A stretch of DNA of 64,000 bases from Parapristionchus giblindavisi (taxonomy: Eukaryota > Nematoda > Chromadorea > Rhabditida > Diplogasteridae). The position numbers and the translations under genes were made by a program. Where the stretch lies: assembly GCA_943737045.1 (NCBI GenBank), contig CALSFV010000467.1:1-64000 (forward strand), given 5' to 3'. Every line of letters begins with the position of its first letter. Positions within the stretch are counted from its first letter, which is position 1. Of the stretch, positions 20,301-35,146 are shown in pieces. The notes under the pieces were generated by a model. That model worked only from the letters and a program-made list of their open reading frames with translations. It did not search any database and had not been told where the DNA came from.

Positions 20301-21851
20301 TACTTTCCAGAAATGGATTTTGATATTTAGCCGTTTCTATGAAAACATCCGGCCACCTTTTTTTGCAAGAAGCGCTGAGTTTTAATAAGCCTGCTCAACA
20401 CCACGTGACCTACTGGTGTATTGTATGCAATTGACTACATTTATTGTATTACCACTCTCAACAGAAGATTAAAGTATAGCCCACCCTAAAGATGAAATTG
20501 TATCGATTTTAGTTTTATGAACTGAAAAAAGCAAAAAAATTGTTAAAGGGACCGGGAAACGAAAAACAAGTTGATCTCATATAAAAGAGCTAGAAATTCT
20601 GTTTCGAGATATATAAATCTTATATCATAAGAATTCTCTGGTAAGAAGAACGGCGCGGTTTAGAAGCTACAGTCTGCTCCAATTAGCAGGAGCCTTTTCC
20701 TAATTGCCACACCAACTCTTTGGATACGACTTGAAATTGAATATTTTGATGATAATCTTATCCGCAGTGGGGAATTATGAAGAATAAAACTTAATAATGG
20801 GCTATTATGAGCTTTTCGATGGAGTTAGCATACTGTAGTTCGGAAACCTCGCCCGTGGTGTGGAGCAGGCTACAGTAATCCAACTTCTTAACAGAGCGTC
20901 TTTTCAAACTTTCAAATACATATTTCTGAATAGATCTTTGAGCTTATCAACATAAGATCAACTATTTTAACTATTTCGAATCGAAATTTTTGGATGCCAG
21001 CTGCCTTTAAATATGAACGCCCGCGAATGTATATGCAAATCCATATCCTATTTTTTATGCAAGGGATAAATCATATGCAAAAAATTAGCATGGTCATTCA
21101 TCAATCCCATGGTGCAGTGGTAAAAGTGAGAAATAGATAGCGTAACATCACGGGTTCGATGGTGTTGTAGTGTGGGCATATGTGTTATAAACATACTTCA
21201 GGAGGATCTCCGAATCGTTCATCTTGGTGTCGGATAGGAAGTGGTAAAGTATAAGTTGACGGATGTGGATAGTGCTAGTTACGTACATTGTTGCTCTACT
21301 AGAGCCTGACTGAAGGGAAAGGAACGGGGAGTTGCTTACTGCAAAGGCCCTTCACTGCTTGTTATTCACTATGAATGAGGGAACGCCGAAGTGCATCTGC
21401 GACGAGCAGTGAAAATAGAAAACCATGGACAAAGACTTTCCCGCCAACCTAATATCAGCGACCTCAACTACTTGCATGCAATACAGTGGCCAATTTCACA
21501 CTTCTTTTAGCCTATGGTATCTAAATTTCCTGATGTTTTCAGGTTTAGCGATCGGTTCTGGTTTCTCTCCTTTCCAAACTCACTAGCTATAGTGCGCACT
21601 GTTATTGCGAATGATCCATCTCTTTAATCAAGCGAACAGATTGTCATCTCAGGAGCTTGTTCTTTTAAGAAAAATAAAAGAGATAGCGGTATCAATCCCC
21701 GATTTTATTCAAATTCCGGCCAAATGACCACTTATCGTCTAAACAATTTTTTGACTTTTTCTAGATTCCTTAATTCTAGCGAAATAGTGGGCGTGGATGA
21801 GCCAAGTGTGGCTAACATTTAACGGGTGGTATCACATGGCTCGCTATCCTT
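17371..21851 (+). repeat. Tandem unit 2
   Basis: 4,481 bases. It carries A for C at 18,964 and lacks one T in the ccttcctttg run near 19,864, and otherwise looked identical to units 3 and 4. Confidence 0.93.
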
Positions 21852-24800
21852 TAATTGTAAGACGAGGTTCCTAAGGTCATAAGGGATGGACAGATGCCGT
21901 GCAAGGGAACCAATGAGATATAGTCAGATGCATGTATTCTCCCAAGAGAATATAGTTACTTAAGGATATTTACTTTTGAAAGTGAACAATTTACATTAAG
22001 ATCAAACTGAAACAGGTGGGAAATAGACAACGAGTCTTTTTCTTGTCTTTCACGTTCCAAAATCAAACTTCATCATCCATATCACGGGTCTCCTGTAAAA
22101 GTTTAGCAAAATCGGTCCTTTCTGCCACTAGGAATTTTTTTTATCTCCGATTTCGATGAAAGTCCTTTGGTAGATGTGGTTGGGGATCATGTGAAGGCCT
22201 AGCTACTTGATTGGGCCAAAATCGCAGATTATATTAGGTTGTTTCATAAGTTTTTGTGCTTTTTGAAGTACACATTCAAATTAAATTATCTTCCTTTGTC
22301 GACGACATTAGGATGAATTTATTCGCTGTTGTGGTTGATGACTCCTTGCTATAATCCAGCCACACAGTGGGCTCACTGCTTTTGGAAGGACTTCGGTTAT
22401 TGTGGCTAATTTGAGGCCAACCACTTTTCGATATCTTGCTTGTTCTTAATTTTTTTATTTACTAAAGCAAGTTGGGCGCCTTAACTAAAGTAGCGACCCG
22501 AGAGAGTAAGGCCCGGAGAATAAGGAGGAACAGGTAGTATGCGCCAGAAAAATTTGGCTGTCTTAAAATAACAAGTTGAATTTTGTCAGTTCGAACGGAG
22601 CAGTAAAGAAGAAACATTTGATACCGCTGTGGACGCGGCGATAAGAGCCATGGCTTCAAATCTTGTAGTTGTTTAAAATAGAGGTCCCCGATTATACCAG
22701 TGACCTCAACTATACGCATGCAATTCATTGGCTTCTTTCAAACTTATTTGAACATACAGCATCTCCAATTTCTGATGTTTTCAGGTTTAGTGATCGATTA
22801 TAGTTTCTCTACTTATTAAATTCACTGGCTAATATACACACTGTTATTGCGAATGATCCATCTCTTCAATCTAGCTACCAGATTGTCAACTCATGTTCTT
22901 GTTCTTTTTAGAAAAATAAAAGAGGTAGAGGTCCCAATCCGCGATTTTATTCAAATTTCAGTCAAATGACCAAAATTCATTTACAAAACTTTTGGCTTTT
23001 TAAAGATTCCTTAATTAGAGTGGAATAGTTGGTGTGGATGATCCATGTGTGGCTGACATTTAATGACGGGCATTTAATGACTTTTATCTTTATGGATACC
23101 GTAACCCGAACTACCGTAATCTAGCTACCGTACCCTACTATATTATAGCGAAATTCACGTCAAATCCCGTTTCGATTACGGTAGTTCGGGTTACGGTATC
23201 CAGAAAGATAAGTTGGCTCACTATTGATATAGTGGCAACTAGTATTTGGTCTCGGAGCATCATGAATTTTTCGACTTCGGCCATTTTCAACCATGAACCC
23301 CGGGTCATGGGTCGAATGAAAAAAATCAGTTCGCGATTCCCGATCAATCGATATTGTAGACGCCCAGAATAATGGCGGCGACCTATCCAGCGATCGACAG
23401 TCGGGCGCATCGTTACTCTTGGTGGTGTGGCCGGAGTTTTGCGGCGATCGGGCGCCAATTGGCGTCATTCTGGCGGAAAGTGTGGTCAGGGCACTTCCGA
23501 CTGAGCAAATAGCATGAAACTTGGTGAGTATCAAACAATGCATGACCACAGCCTGAATCTGAAATTTGGCTAAATTTATGCAATTTTTCATTTTGAATTA
23601 TTGTAGAACAAGTAAGTCCCCGTTTCTTGACCCTTCCCTCCTCATCCTCTTCTTTCTCCTCTTCTTCTTTCCTATCGCCACTAGAAAGAGAGTCCATTCC
23701 TTTCTCTCTCTCCGTGCTCTCTCACCTTTGAACACATGTAGTGCCTCTGACTACTCTCTCACTTTGGCGATCTAGGGGTTTGGGTATGACTTTTCATCTA
23801 GCGATGCAAAGATAGCGTCAAATAATGAGTACAACGTAAAAGCTACATGACCTTCAGTGGATAAAAAAAGACCTAGTTATGTATTTTTGAACATTCGATT
23901 CAAAATGAACACACAAAGCACCTTACCGATTGCCTTGAAGATGTCCAAAGGAATTATACTAAAAGAATGTTCGCTAAATATCGTTTACCATCCACTTCTT
24001 ATCACAATAGACTTAGTTTCCTTAATCTTCTGACCCTTGAATATAGGAGAGCTATTTACGATATTCAAACATAGCACTATACACCAGTTAAGCCTGTTTG
24101 ATTCAACCAATCTTTTCACTTTTCATCCTTCTAGATATCGTCGTCTATCGCACCCATAGCGTATTGTTCTCCCTTATAAGATTTCTTCAACTCATAGCAC
24201 ATGTGCTTCTAGATGTATTGACATTTGGAATAAACTATCCCCTTAATTATTTCTCTCCCCACAAATAACCTTCCGTGCAGGGTTATCAAATCTCCCTCCT
24301 TATCTCATCATTAAAGTTTCTATAATTCGTTCCTAACCCCTTCCTTTGAAAACTGCCACCGGGCCAGTCCGAAATCGCGTATAAGCAACGGAAATCCATC
24401 TCCCCTCTTCCCTCTGTTATTAATTTGATTATGAACATTTATATTTGATGGAATAAATAAATAAATACATTTCCGTTAGTGAACATCTCTTTGACTACTA
24501 ATGCATCGGAATGCATCTGAACAAGGCTGAAAGAAACTTAGACCAACTAAACGGATTCTAGTCGAAGAGCTAAAGAAGATCAAGATGAGGATGTTGTACG
24601 ATCTTTTCATTTTACTTATTATCTACTTATCGAAGGTATCAAATTTCGGAATAAATTGATTTTCCATGAAATGCGCAATACTAACACCTCAATATCTAGA
24701 TATTTCAAATGGACCAGAGCTTCGGAGTATTGCCTATCGCGAAAAGTGTTGCGAATCCGTTTAGTACTTGACCAATCGACGTTACTTTCCAGAAATGGAT

Positions 24801-26333
24801 TTTGATATTTAGCCGTTTCTATGAAAACATCCGGCCACCTTTTTTTGCAAGAAGCGCTGAGTTTTAATAAGCCTGCTCAACACCACGTGACCTACTGGTG
24901 TATTGTATGCAATTGACTACATTTATTGTATTACCACTCTCAACAGAAGATTAAAGTATAGCCCACCCTAAAGATGAAATTGTATCGATTTTAGTTTTAT
25001 GAACTGAAAAAAGCAAAAAAATTGTTAAAGGGACCGGGAAACGAAAAACAAGTTGATCTCATATAAAAGAGCTAGAAATTCTGTTTCGAGATATATAAAT
25101 CTTATATCATAAGAATTCTCTGGTAAGAAGAACGGCGCGGTTTAGAAGCTACAGTCTGCTCCAATTAGCAGGAGCCTTTTCCTAATTGCCACACCAACTC
25201 TTTGGATACGACTTGAAATTGAATATTTTGATGATAATCTTATCCGCAGTGGGGAATTATGAAGAATAAAACTTAATAATGGGCTATTATGAGCTTTTCG
25301 ATGGAGTTAGCATACTGTAGTTCGGAAACCTCGCCCGTGGTGTGGAGCAGGCTACAGTAATCCAACTTCTTAACAGAGCGTCTTTTCAAACTTTCAAATA
25401 CATATTTCTGAATAGATCTTTGAGCTTATCAACATAAGATCAACTATTTTAACTATTTCGAATCGAAATTTTTGGATGCCAGCTGCCTTTAAATATGAAC
25501 GCCCGCGAATGTATATGCAAATCCATATCCTATTTTTTATGCAAGGGATAAATCATATGCAAAAAATTAGCATGGTCATTCATCAATCCCATGGTGCAGT
25601 GGTAAAAGTGAGAAATAGATAGCGTAACATCACGGGTTCGATGGTGTTGTAGTGTGGGCATATGTGTTATAAACATACTTCAGGAGGATCTCCGAATCGT
25701 TCATCTTGGTGTCGGATAGGAAGTGGTAAAGTATAAGTTGACGGATGTGGATAGTGCTAGTTACGTACATTGTTGCTCTACTAGAGCCTGACTGAAGGGA
25801 AAGGAACGGGGAGTTGCTTACTGCAAAGGCCCTTCACTGCTTGTTATTCACTATGAATGAGGGAACGCCGAAGTGCATCTGCGACGAGCAGTGAAAATAG
25901 AAAACCATGGACAAAGACTTTCCCGCCAACCTAATATCAGCGACCTCAACTACTTGCATGCAATACAGTGGCCAATTTCACACTTCTTTTAGCCTATGGT
26001 ATCTAAATTTCCTGATGTTTTCAGGTTTAGCGATCGGTTCTGGTTTCTCTCCTTTCCAAACTCACTAGCTATAGTGCGCACTGTTATTGCGAATGATCCA
26101 TCTCTTTAATCAAGCGAACAGATTGTCATCTCAGGAGCTTGTTCTTTTAAGAAAAATAAAAGAGATAGCGGTATCAATCCCCGATTTTATTCAAATTCCG
26201 GCCAAATGACCACTTATCGTCTAAACAATTTTTTGACTTTTTCTAGATTCCTTAATTCTAGCGAAATAGTGGGCGTGGATGAGCCAAGTGTGGCTAACAT
26301 TTAACGGGTGGTATCACATGGCTCGCTATCCTT
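21852..26333 (+). repeat. Tandem unit 3
   Basis: 4,482 bases, with no unit-specific difference noticed. It best represents the array consensus. Confidence 0.93.
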
Positions 26334-29300
26334 TAATTGTAAGACGAGGTTCCTAAGGTCATAAGGGATGGACAGATGCCGTGCAAGGGAACCAATGAGA
26401 TATAGTCAGATGCATGTATTCTCCCAAGAGAATATAGTTACTTAAGGATATTTACTTTTGAAAGTGAACAATTTACATTAAGATCAAACTGAAACAGGTG
26501 GGAAATAGACAACGAGTCTTTTTCTTGTCTTTCACGTTCCAAAATCAAACTTCATCATCCATATCACGGGTCTCCTGTAAAAGTTTAGCAAAATCGGTCC
26601 TTTCTGCCACTAGGAATTTTTTTTATCTCCGATTTCGATGAAAGTCCTTTGGTAGATGTGGTTGGGGATCATGTGAAGGCCTAGCTACTTGATTGGGCCA
26701 AAATCGCAGATTATATTAGGTTGTTTCATAAGTTTTTGTGCTTTTTGAAGTACACATTCAAATTAAATTATCTTCCTTTGTCGACGACATTAGGATGAAT
26801 TTATTCGCTGTTGTGGTTGATGACTCCTTGCTATAATCCAGCCACACAGTGGGCTCACTGCTTTTGGAAGGACTTCGGTTATTGTGGCTAATTTGAGGCC
26901 AACCACTTTTCGATATCTTGCTTGTTCTTAATTTTTTTATTTACTAAAGCAAGTTGGGCGCCTTAACTAAAGTAGCGACCCGAGAGAGTAAGGCCCGGAG
27001 AATAAGGAGGAACAGGTAGTATGCGCCAGAAAAATTTGGCTGTCTTAAAATAACAAGTTGAATTTTGTCAGTTCGAACGGAGCAGTAAAGAAGAAACATT
27101 TGATACCGCTGTGGACGCGGCGATAAGAGCCATGGCTTCAAATCTTGTAGTTGTTTAAAATAGAGGTCCCCGATTATACCAGTGTCCTCAACTATACGCA
27201 TGCAATTCATTGGCTTCTTTCAAACTTATTTGAACATACAGCATCTCCAATTTCTGATGTTTTCAGGTTTAGTGATCGATTATAGTTTCTCTACTTATTA
27301 AATTCACTGGCTAATATACACACTGTTATTGCGAATGATCCATCTCTTCAATCTAGCTACCAGATTGTCAACTCATGTTCTTGTTCTTTTTAGAAAAATA
27401 AAAGAGGTAGAGGTCCCAATCCGCGATTTTATTCAAATTTCAGTCAAATGACCAAAATTCATTTACAAAACTTTTGGCTTTTTAAAGATTCCTTAATTAG
27501 AGTGGAATAGTTGGTGTGGATGATCCATGTGTGGCTGACATTTAATGACGGGCATTTAATGACTTTTATCTTTATGGATACCGTAACCCGAACTACCGTA
27601 ATCTAGCTACCGTACCCTACTATATTATAGCGAAATTCACGTCAAATCCCGTTTCGATTACGGTAGTTCGGGTTACGGTATCCAGAAAGATAAGTTGGCT
27701 CACTATTGATATAGTGGCAACTAGTATTTGGTCTCGGAGCATCATGAATTTTTCGACTTCGGCCATTTTCAACCATGAACCCCGGGTCATGGGTCGAATG
27801 AAAAAAATCAGTTCGCGATTCCCGATCAATCGATATTGTAGACGCCCAGAATAATGGCGGCGACCTATCCAGCGATCGACAGTCGGGCGCATCGTTACTC
27901 TTGGTGGTGTGGCCGGAGTTTTGCGGCGATCGGGCGCCAATTGGCGTCATTCTGGCGGAAAGTGTGGTCAGGGCACTTCCGACTGAGCAAATAGCATGAA
28001 ACTTGGTGAGTATCAAACAATGCATGACCACAGCCTGAATCTGAAATTTGGCTAAATTTATGCAATTTTTCATTTTGAATTATTGTAGAACAAGTAAGTC
28101 CCCGTTTCTTGACCCTTCCCTCCTCATCCTCTTCTTTCTCCTCTTCTTCTTTCCTATCGCCACTAGAAAGAGAGTCCATTCCTTTCTCTCTCTCCGTGCT
28201 CTCTCACCTTTGAACACATGTAGTGCCTCTGACTACTCTCTCACTTTGGCGATCTAGGGGTTTGGGTATGACTTTTCATCTAGCGATGCAAAGATAGCGT
28301 CAAATAATGAGTACAACGTAAAAGCTACATGACCTTCAGTGGATAAAAAAAGACCTAGTTATGTATTTTTGAACATTCGATTCAAAATGAACACACAAAG
28401 CACCTTACCGATTGCCTTGAAGATGTCCAAAGGAATTATACTAAAAGAATGTTCGCTAAATATCGTTTACCATCCACTTCTTATCACAATAGACTTAGTT
28501 TCCTTAATCTTCTGACCCTTGAATATAGGAGAGCTATTTACGATATTCAAACATAGCACTATACACCAGTTAAGCCTGTTTGATTCAACCAATCTTTTCA
28601 CTTTTCATCCTTCTAGATATCGTCGTCTATCGCACCCATAGCGTATTGTTCTCCCTTATAAGATTTCTTCAACTCATAGCACATGTGCTTCTAGATGTAT
28701 TGACATTTGGAATAAACTATCCCCTTAATTATTTCTCTCCCCACAAATAACCTTCCGTGCAGGGTTATCAAATCTCCCTCCTTATCTCATCATTAAAGTT
28801 TCTATAATTCGTTCCTAACCCCTTCCTTTGAAAACTGCCACCGGGCCAGTCCGAAATCGCGTATAAGCAACGGAAATCCATCTCCCCTCTTCCCTCTGTT
28901 ATTAATTTGATTATGAACATTTATATTTGATGGAATAAATAAATAAATACATTTCCGTTAGTGAACATCTCTTTGACTACTAATGCATCGGAATGCATCT
29001 GAACAAGGCTGAAAGAAACTTAGACCAACTAAACGGATTCTAGTCGAAGAGCTAAAGAAGATCAAGATGAGGATGTTGTACGATCTTTTCATTTTACTTA
29101 TTATCTACTTATCGAAGGTATCAAATTTCGGAATAAATTGATTTTCCATGAAATGCGCAATACTAACACCTCAATATCTAGATATTTCAAATGGACCAGA
29201 GCTTCGGAGTATTGCCTATCGCGAAAAGTGTTGCGAATCCGTTTAGTACTTGACCAATCGACGTTACTTTCCAGAAATGGATTTTGATATTTAGCCGTTT

Positions 29301-30815
29301 CTATGAAAACATCCGGCCACCTTTTTTTGCAAGAAGCGCTGAGTTTTAATAAGCCTGCTCAACACCACGTGACCTACTGGTGTATTGTATGCAATTGACT
29401 ACATTTATTGTATTACCACTCTCAACAGAAGATTAAAGTATAGCCCACCCTAAAGATGAAATTGTATCGATTTTAGTTTTATGAACTGAAAAAAGCAAAA
29501 AAATTGTTAAAGGGACCGGGAAACGAAAAACAAGTTGATCTCATATAAAAGAGCTAGAAATTCTGTTTCGAGATATATAAATCTTATATCATAAGAATTC
29601 TCTGGTAAGAAGAACGGCGCGGTTTAGAAGCTACAGTCTGCTCCAATTAGCAGGAGCCTTTTCCTAATTGCCACACCAACTCTTTGGATACGACTTGAAA
29701 TTGAATATTTTGATGATAATCTTATCCGCAGTGGGGAATTATGAAGAATAAAACTTAATAATGGGCTATTATGAGCTTTTCGATGGAGTTAGCATACTGT
29801 AGTTCGGAAACCTCGCCCGTGGTGTGGAGCAGGCTACAGTAATCCAACTTCTTAACAGAGCGTCTTTTCAAACTTTCAAATACATATTTCTGAATAGATC
29901 TTTGAGCTTATCAACATAAGATCAACTATTTTAACTATTTCGAATCGAAATTTTTGGATGCCAGCTGCCTTTAAATATGAACGCCCGCGAATGTATATGC
30001 AAATCCATATCCTATTTTTTATGCAAGGGATAAATCATATGCAAAAAATTAGCATGGTCATTCATCAATCCCATGGTGCAGTGGTAAAAGTGAGAAATAG
30101 ATAGCGTAACATCACGGGTTCGATGGTGTTGTAGTGTGGGCATATGTGTTATAAACATACTTCAGGAGGATCTCCGAATCGTTCATCTTGGTGTCGGATA
30201 GGAAGTGGTAAAGTATAAGTTGACGGATGTGGATAGTGCTAGTTACGTACATTGTTGCTCTACTAGAGCCTGACTGAAGGGAAAGGAACGGGGAGTTGCT
30301 TACTGCAAAGGCCCTTCACTGCTTGTTATTCACTATGAATGAGGGAACGCCGAAGTGCATCTGCGACGAGCAGTGAAAATAGAAAACCATGGACAAAGAC
30401 TTTCCCGCCAACCTAATATCAGCGACCTCAACTACTTGCATGCAATACAGTGGCCAATTTCACACTTCTTTTAGCCTATGGTATCTAAATTTCCTGATGT
30501 TTTCAGGTTTAGCGATCGGTTCTGGTTTCTCTCCTTTCCAAACTCACTAGCTATAGTGCGCACTGTTATTGCGAATGATCCATCTCTTTAATCAAGCGAA
30601 CAGATTGTCATCTCAGGAGCTTGTTCTTTTAAGAAAAATAAAAGAGATAGCGGTATCAATCCCCGATTTTATTCAAATTCCGGCCAAATGACCACTTATC
30701 GTCTAAACAATTTTTTGACTTTTTCTAGATTCCTTAATTCTAGCGAAATAGTGGGCGTGGATGAGCCAAGTGTGGCTAACATTTAACGGGTGGTATCACA
30801 TGGCTCGCTATCCTT
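26334..30815 (+). repeat. Tandem unit 4
   Basis: 4,482 bases. One private change was noticed (T for A at about 27,184). Confidence 0.93.
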
Positions 30816-33800
30816 TAATTGTAAGACGAGGTTCCTAAGGTCATAAGGGATGGACAGATGCCGTGCAAGGGAACCAATGAGATATAGTCAGATGCATGTA
30901 TTCTCCCAAGAGAATATAGTTACTTAAGGATATTTACTTTTGAAAGTGAACAATTTACATTAAGATCAAACTGAAACAGGTGGGAAATAGACAACGAGTC
31001 TTTTTCTTGTCTTTCACGTTCCAAAATCAAACTTCATCATCCATATCACGGGTCTCCTGTAAAAGTTTAGCAAAATCGGTCCTTTCTGCCACTAGGAATT
31101 TTTTTTATCTCCGATTTCGATGAAAGTCCTTTGGTAGATGTGGTTGGGGATCATGTGAAGGCCTAGCTACTTGATTGGGCCAAAATCGCAGATTATATTA
31201 GGTTGTTTCATAAGTTTTTGTGCTTTTTGAAGTACACATTCAAATTAAATTATCTTCCTTTGTCGACGACATTAGGATGAATTTATTCGCTGTTGTGGTT
31301 GATGACTCCTTGCTATAATCCAGCCACACAGTGGGCTCACTGCTTTTGGAAGGACTTCGGTTATTGTGGCTAATTTGAGGCCAACCACTTTTCGATATCT
31401 TGCTTGTTCTTAATTTTTTTATTTACTAAAGCAAGTTGGGCGCCTTAACTAAAGTAGCGACCCGAGAGAGTAAGGCCCGGAGAATAAGGAGGAACAGGTA
31501 GTATGCGCCAGAAAAATTTGGCTGTCTTAAAATAACAAGTTGAATTTTGTCAGTTCGAACGGAGCAGTAAAGAAGAAACATTTGATACCGCTGTGGACGC
31601 GGCGATAAGAGCCATGGCTTCAAATCTTGTAGTTGTTTAAAATAGAGGTCCCCGATTATACCAGTGACCTCAACTATACGCATGCAATTCATTGGCTTCT
31701 TTCAAACTTATTTGAACATACAGCATCTCCAATTTCTGATGTTTTCAGGTTTAGTGATCGATTATAGTTTCTCTACTTATTAAATTCACTGGCTAATATA
31801 CACACTGTTATTGCGAATGATCCATCTCTTCAATCTAGCTACCAGATTGTCAACTCATGTTCTTGTTCTTTTTAGAAAAATAAAAGAGGTAGAGGTCCCA
31901 ATCCGCGATTTTATTCAAATTTCAGTCAAATGACCAAAATTCATTTACAAAACTTTTGGCTTTTTAAAGATTCCTTAATTAGAGTGGAATAGTTGGTGTG
32001 GATGATCCATGTGTGGCTGACATTTAATGACGGGCATTTAATGACTTTTATCTTTATGGATACCGTAACCCGAACTACCGTAATCTAGCTACCGTACCCT
32101 ACTATATTATAGCGAAATTCACGTCAAATCCCGTTTCGATTACGGTAGTTCGGGTTACGGTATCCAGAAAGATAAGTTGGCTCACTATTGATATAGTGGC
32201 AACTAGTATTTGGTCTCGGAGCATCATGAATTTTTCGACTTCGGCCATTTTCAACCATGAACCCCGGGTCATGGGTCGAATGAAAAAAATCAGTTCGCGA
32301 TTCCCGATCAATCGATATTGTAGACGCCCAGAATAATGGCGGCGACCTATCCAGCGATCGACAGTCGGGCGCATCGTTACTCTTGGTGGTGTGGCCGGAG
32401 TTTTGCGGCGATCGGGCGCCAATTGGCGTCATTCTGGCGGAAAGTGTGGTCAGGGCACTTCCGACTGAGCAAATAGCATGAAACTTGGTGAGTATCAAAC
32501 AATGCATGACCACAGCCTGAATCTGAAATTTGGCTAAATTTATGCAATTTTTCATTTTGAATTATTGTAGAACAAGTAAGTCCCCGTTTCTTGACCCTTC
32601 CCTCCTCATCCTCTTCTTTCTCCTCTTCTTCTTTCCTATCGCCACTAGAAAGAGAGTCCATTCCTTTCTCTCTCTCCGTGCTCTCTCACCTTTGAACACA
32701 TGTAGTGCCTCTGACTACTCTCTCACTTTGGCGATCTAGGGGTTTGGGTATGACTTTTCATCTAGCGATGCAAAGATAGCGTCAAATAATGAGTACAACG
32801 TAAAAGCTACATGACCTTCAGTGGATAAAAAAAGACCTAGTTATGTATTTTTGAACATTCGATTCAAAATGAACACACAAAGCACCTTACCGATTGCCTT
32901 GAAGATGTCCAAAGGAATTATACTAAAAGAATGTTCGCTAAATATCGTTTACCATCCACTTCTTATCACAATAGACTTAGTTTCCTTAATCTTCTGACCC
33001 TTGAATATAGGAGAGCTATTTACGATATTCAAACATAGCACTATACACCAGTTAAGCCTGTTTGATTCAACCAATCTTTTCACTTTTCATCCTTCTAGAT
33101 ATCGTCGTCTATCGCACCCATAGCGTATTGTTCTCCCTTATAAGATTTCTTCAACTCATAGCACATGTGCTTCTAGATGTATTGACATTTGGAATAAACT
33201 ATCCCCTTAATTATTTCTCTCCCCACAAATAACCTTCCGTGCAGGGTTATCAAATCTCCCTCCTTATCTCATCATTAAAGTTTCTATAATTCGTTCCTAA
33301 CCCCTTCCTTTGAAAACTGCCACCGGGCCAGTCCGAAATCGCGTATAAGCAACGGAAATCCATCTCCCCTCTTCCCTCTGTTATTAATTTGATTATGAAC
33401 ATTTATATTTGATGGAATAAATAAATAAATACATTTCCGTTAGTGAACATCTCTTTGACTACTAATGCATCGGAATGCATCTGAACAAGGCTGAAAGAAA
33501 CTTAGACCAACTAAACGGATTCTAGTCGAAGAGCTAAAGAAGATCAAGATGAGGATGTTGTACGATCTTTTCATTTTACTTATTATCTACTTATCGAAGG
33601 TATCAAATTTCGGAATAAATTGATTTTCCATGAAATGCGCAATACTAACACCTCAATATCTAGATATTTCAAATGGACCAGAGCTTCGGAGTATTGCCTA
33701 TCGCGAAAAGTGTTGCGAATCCGTTTAGTACTTGACCAATCGACGTTACTTTCCAGAAATGGATTTTGATATTTAGCCGTTTCTATGAAAACATCCGGCC

Positions 33801-34603
33801 ACCTTATTTTGCAAGAAGCGCTGAGTTTTAATAAGCCTGCTCAACACCACGTGACCTACTGGTGTATTGTATGCAATTGACTACATTTATTGTATTACCA
33901 CTCTCAACAGAAGATTAAAGTATAGCCCACCCTAAAGATGAAATTGTATCGATTTTAGTTTTATGAACTGAAAAAAGCAAAAAAATTGTTAAAGGGACCG
34001 GGAAACGAAAAACAAGTTGATCTCATATAAAAGAGCTAGAAATTCTGTTTCGAGATATATAAATCTTATATCATAAGAATTCTCTGGTAAGAAGAACGGC
34101 GCGGTTTAGAAGCTACAGTCTGCTCCAATTAGCAGGAGCCTTTTCCTAATTGCCACACCAACTCTTTGGATACGACTTGAAATTGAATATTTTGATGATA
34201 ATCTTATCCGCAGTGGGGAATTATGAAGAATAAAACTTAATAATGGGCTATTATGAGCTTTTCGATGGAGTTAGCATACTGTAGTTCGGAAACCTCGCCC
34301 GTGGTGTGGAGCAGGCTACAGTAATCCAACTTCTTAACAGAGCGTCTTTTCAAACTTTCAAATACATATTTCTGAATAGATCTTTGAGCTTATCAACATA
34401 AGATCAACTATTTTAACTATTTCGAATCGAAATTTTTGGATGCCAGCTGCCTTTAAATATGAACGCACGCGAATGTATATGCAAATCCATATCCTATTTT
34501 TTATGCAAGGATAAATCATATGCAAAAAATTAGCATGGTCATTCATCAATCCCATGGTGCAGTGGTAAAAGTGAGAAATAGATAGCGTAACATCACGGGT
34601 TCG
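30816..34603 (+). repeat. Tandem unit 5 (truncated at 3' edge)
   Basis: 3,788 bases. It stops at the tRNA-like B box, where unrelated sequence begins. Private changes (near 33,806, 34,467 and 34,509) cluster toward this edge. Confidence 0.92.
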
Positions 34604-35146
34604 TCCATGCTCGTGCCGTCTGTGCTTTTGCACGAGTGTGGATCCCTACTATCAAACATGATTCATTCATGATTCTAGCGATCAATAAGCTGAATTATCA
34701 TAAAATACTAATTGTATAGCATGCAAAATAACTTGCGCTATCTTTCTGCCTTTACAGTTTTTCAAGAAAATATTCGTGGGATTCCATCTTTAATAGCCAC
34801 GATTGCTAATATTAAATTTTTTTAGTCTTTAAAAAAAATTTCTGATTAGTTGTTATTCTATCTTTCTGTCTGATTCAATTCGTTTGTAAGAGTAGGTACA
34901 TAATGCCAATTAGTAACTAATAATTAGTCATTTTTATCTTCGAAGCTAAACTTGTAGGACGATGCGATAATTTTAGATTGAGTCGGTATGTTTCGTGCCA
35001 ACATCAACCTCAACTCCACATACAATAATTGATTATGATTCCCAATTTGACGAGAGCTATTGCAAGATCAGTTGCTTTCATAACAACGATGTAAGTATAA
35101 TCGATATAAGAGCTGTATAGAGGTGAGAAGAATAGAAACTTGTTCA
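34604..35146. other. No gene seen
   Basis: AT-rich unique sequence between the end of the array and the next foldback. A stretch near 34,745 (tctttctgcctttacag, then gaaaatattcg) recurs near 37,730 and is probably a dispersed intronic repeat. Confidence 0.45.

Larger units (their letters stand above)
12889..34603 (+). repeat. Macrosatellite: 4.48-kb unit, about 4.85 tandem copies
   Basis: Unit starts (taattgtaagacgagg) fall at 12,889, 17,371, 21,852, 26,334 and 30,816, giving periods of 4,482, 4,481, 4,482 and 4,482. The last copy stops abruptly at 34,603, inside the tRNA-like B box. Only a handful of differences were noticed over 21.7 kb. Examples are three near 13,510-13,645 unique to copy 1, an A at 18,964 and a one-base deletion near 19,864 in copy 2, one at 27,184 in copy 4, and three in the last kilobase of copy 5. 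No unit encodes a convincing intact protein. Confidence 0.95.

Noticed and set aside
12889..34603. CRISPR-like or rDNA-type array
   Set aside because: The unit is 4.48 kb with no short repeat-spacer structure and no rRNA sequence. The genome is eukaryotic.
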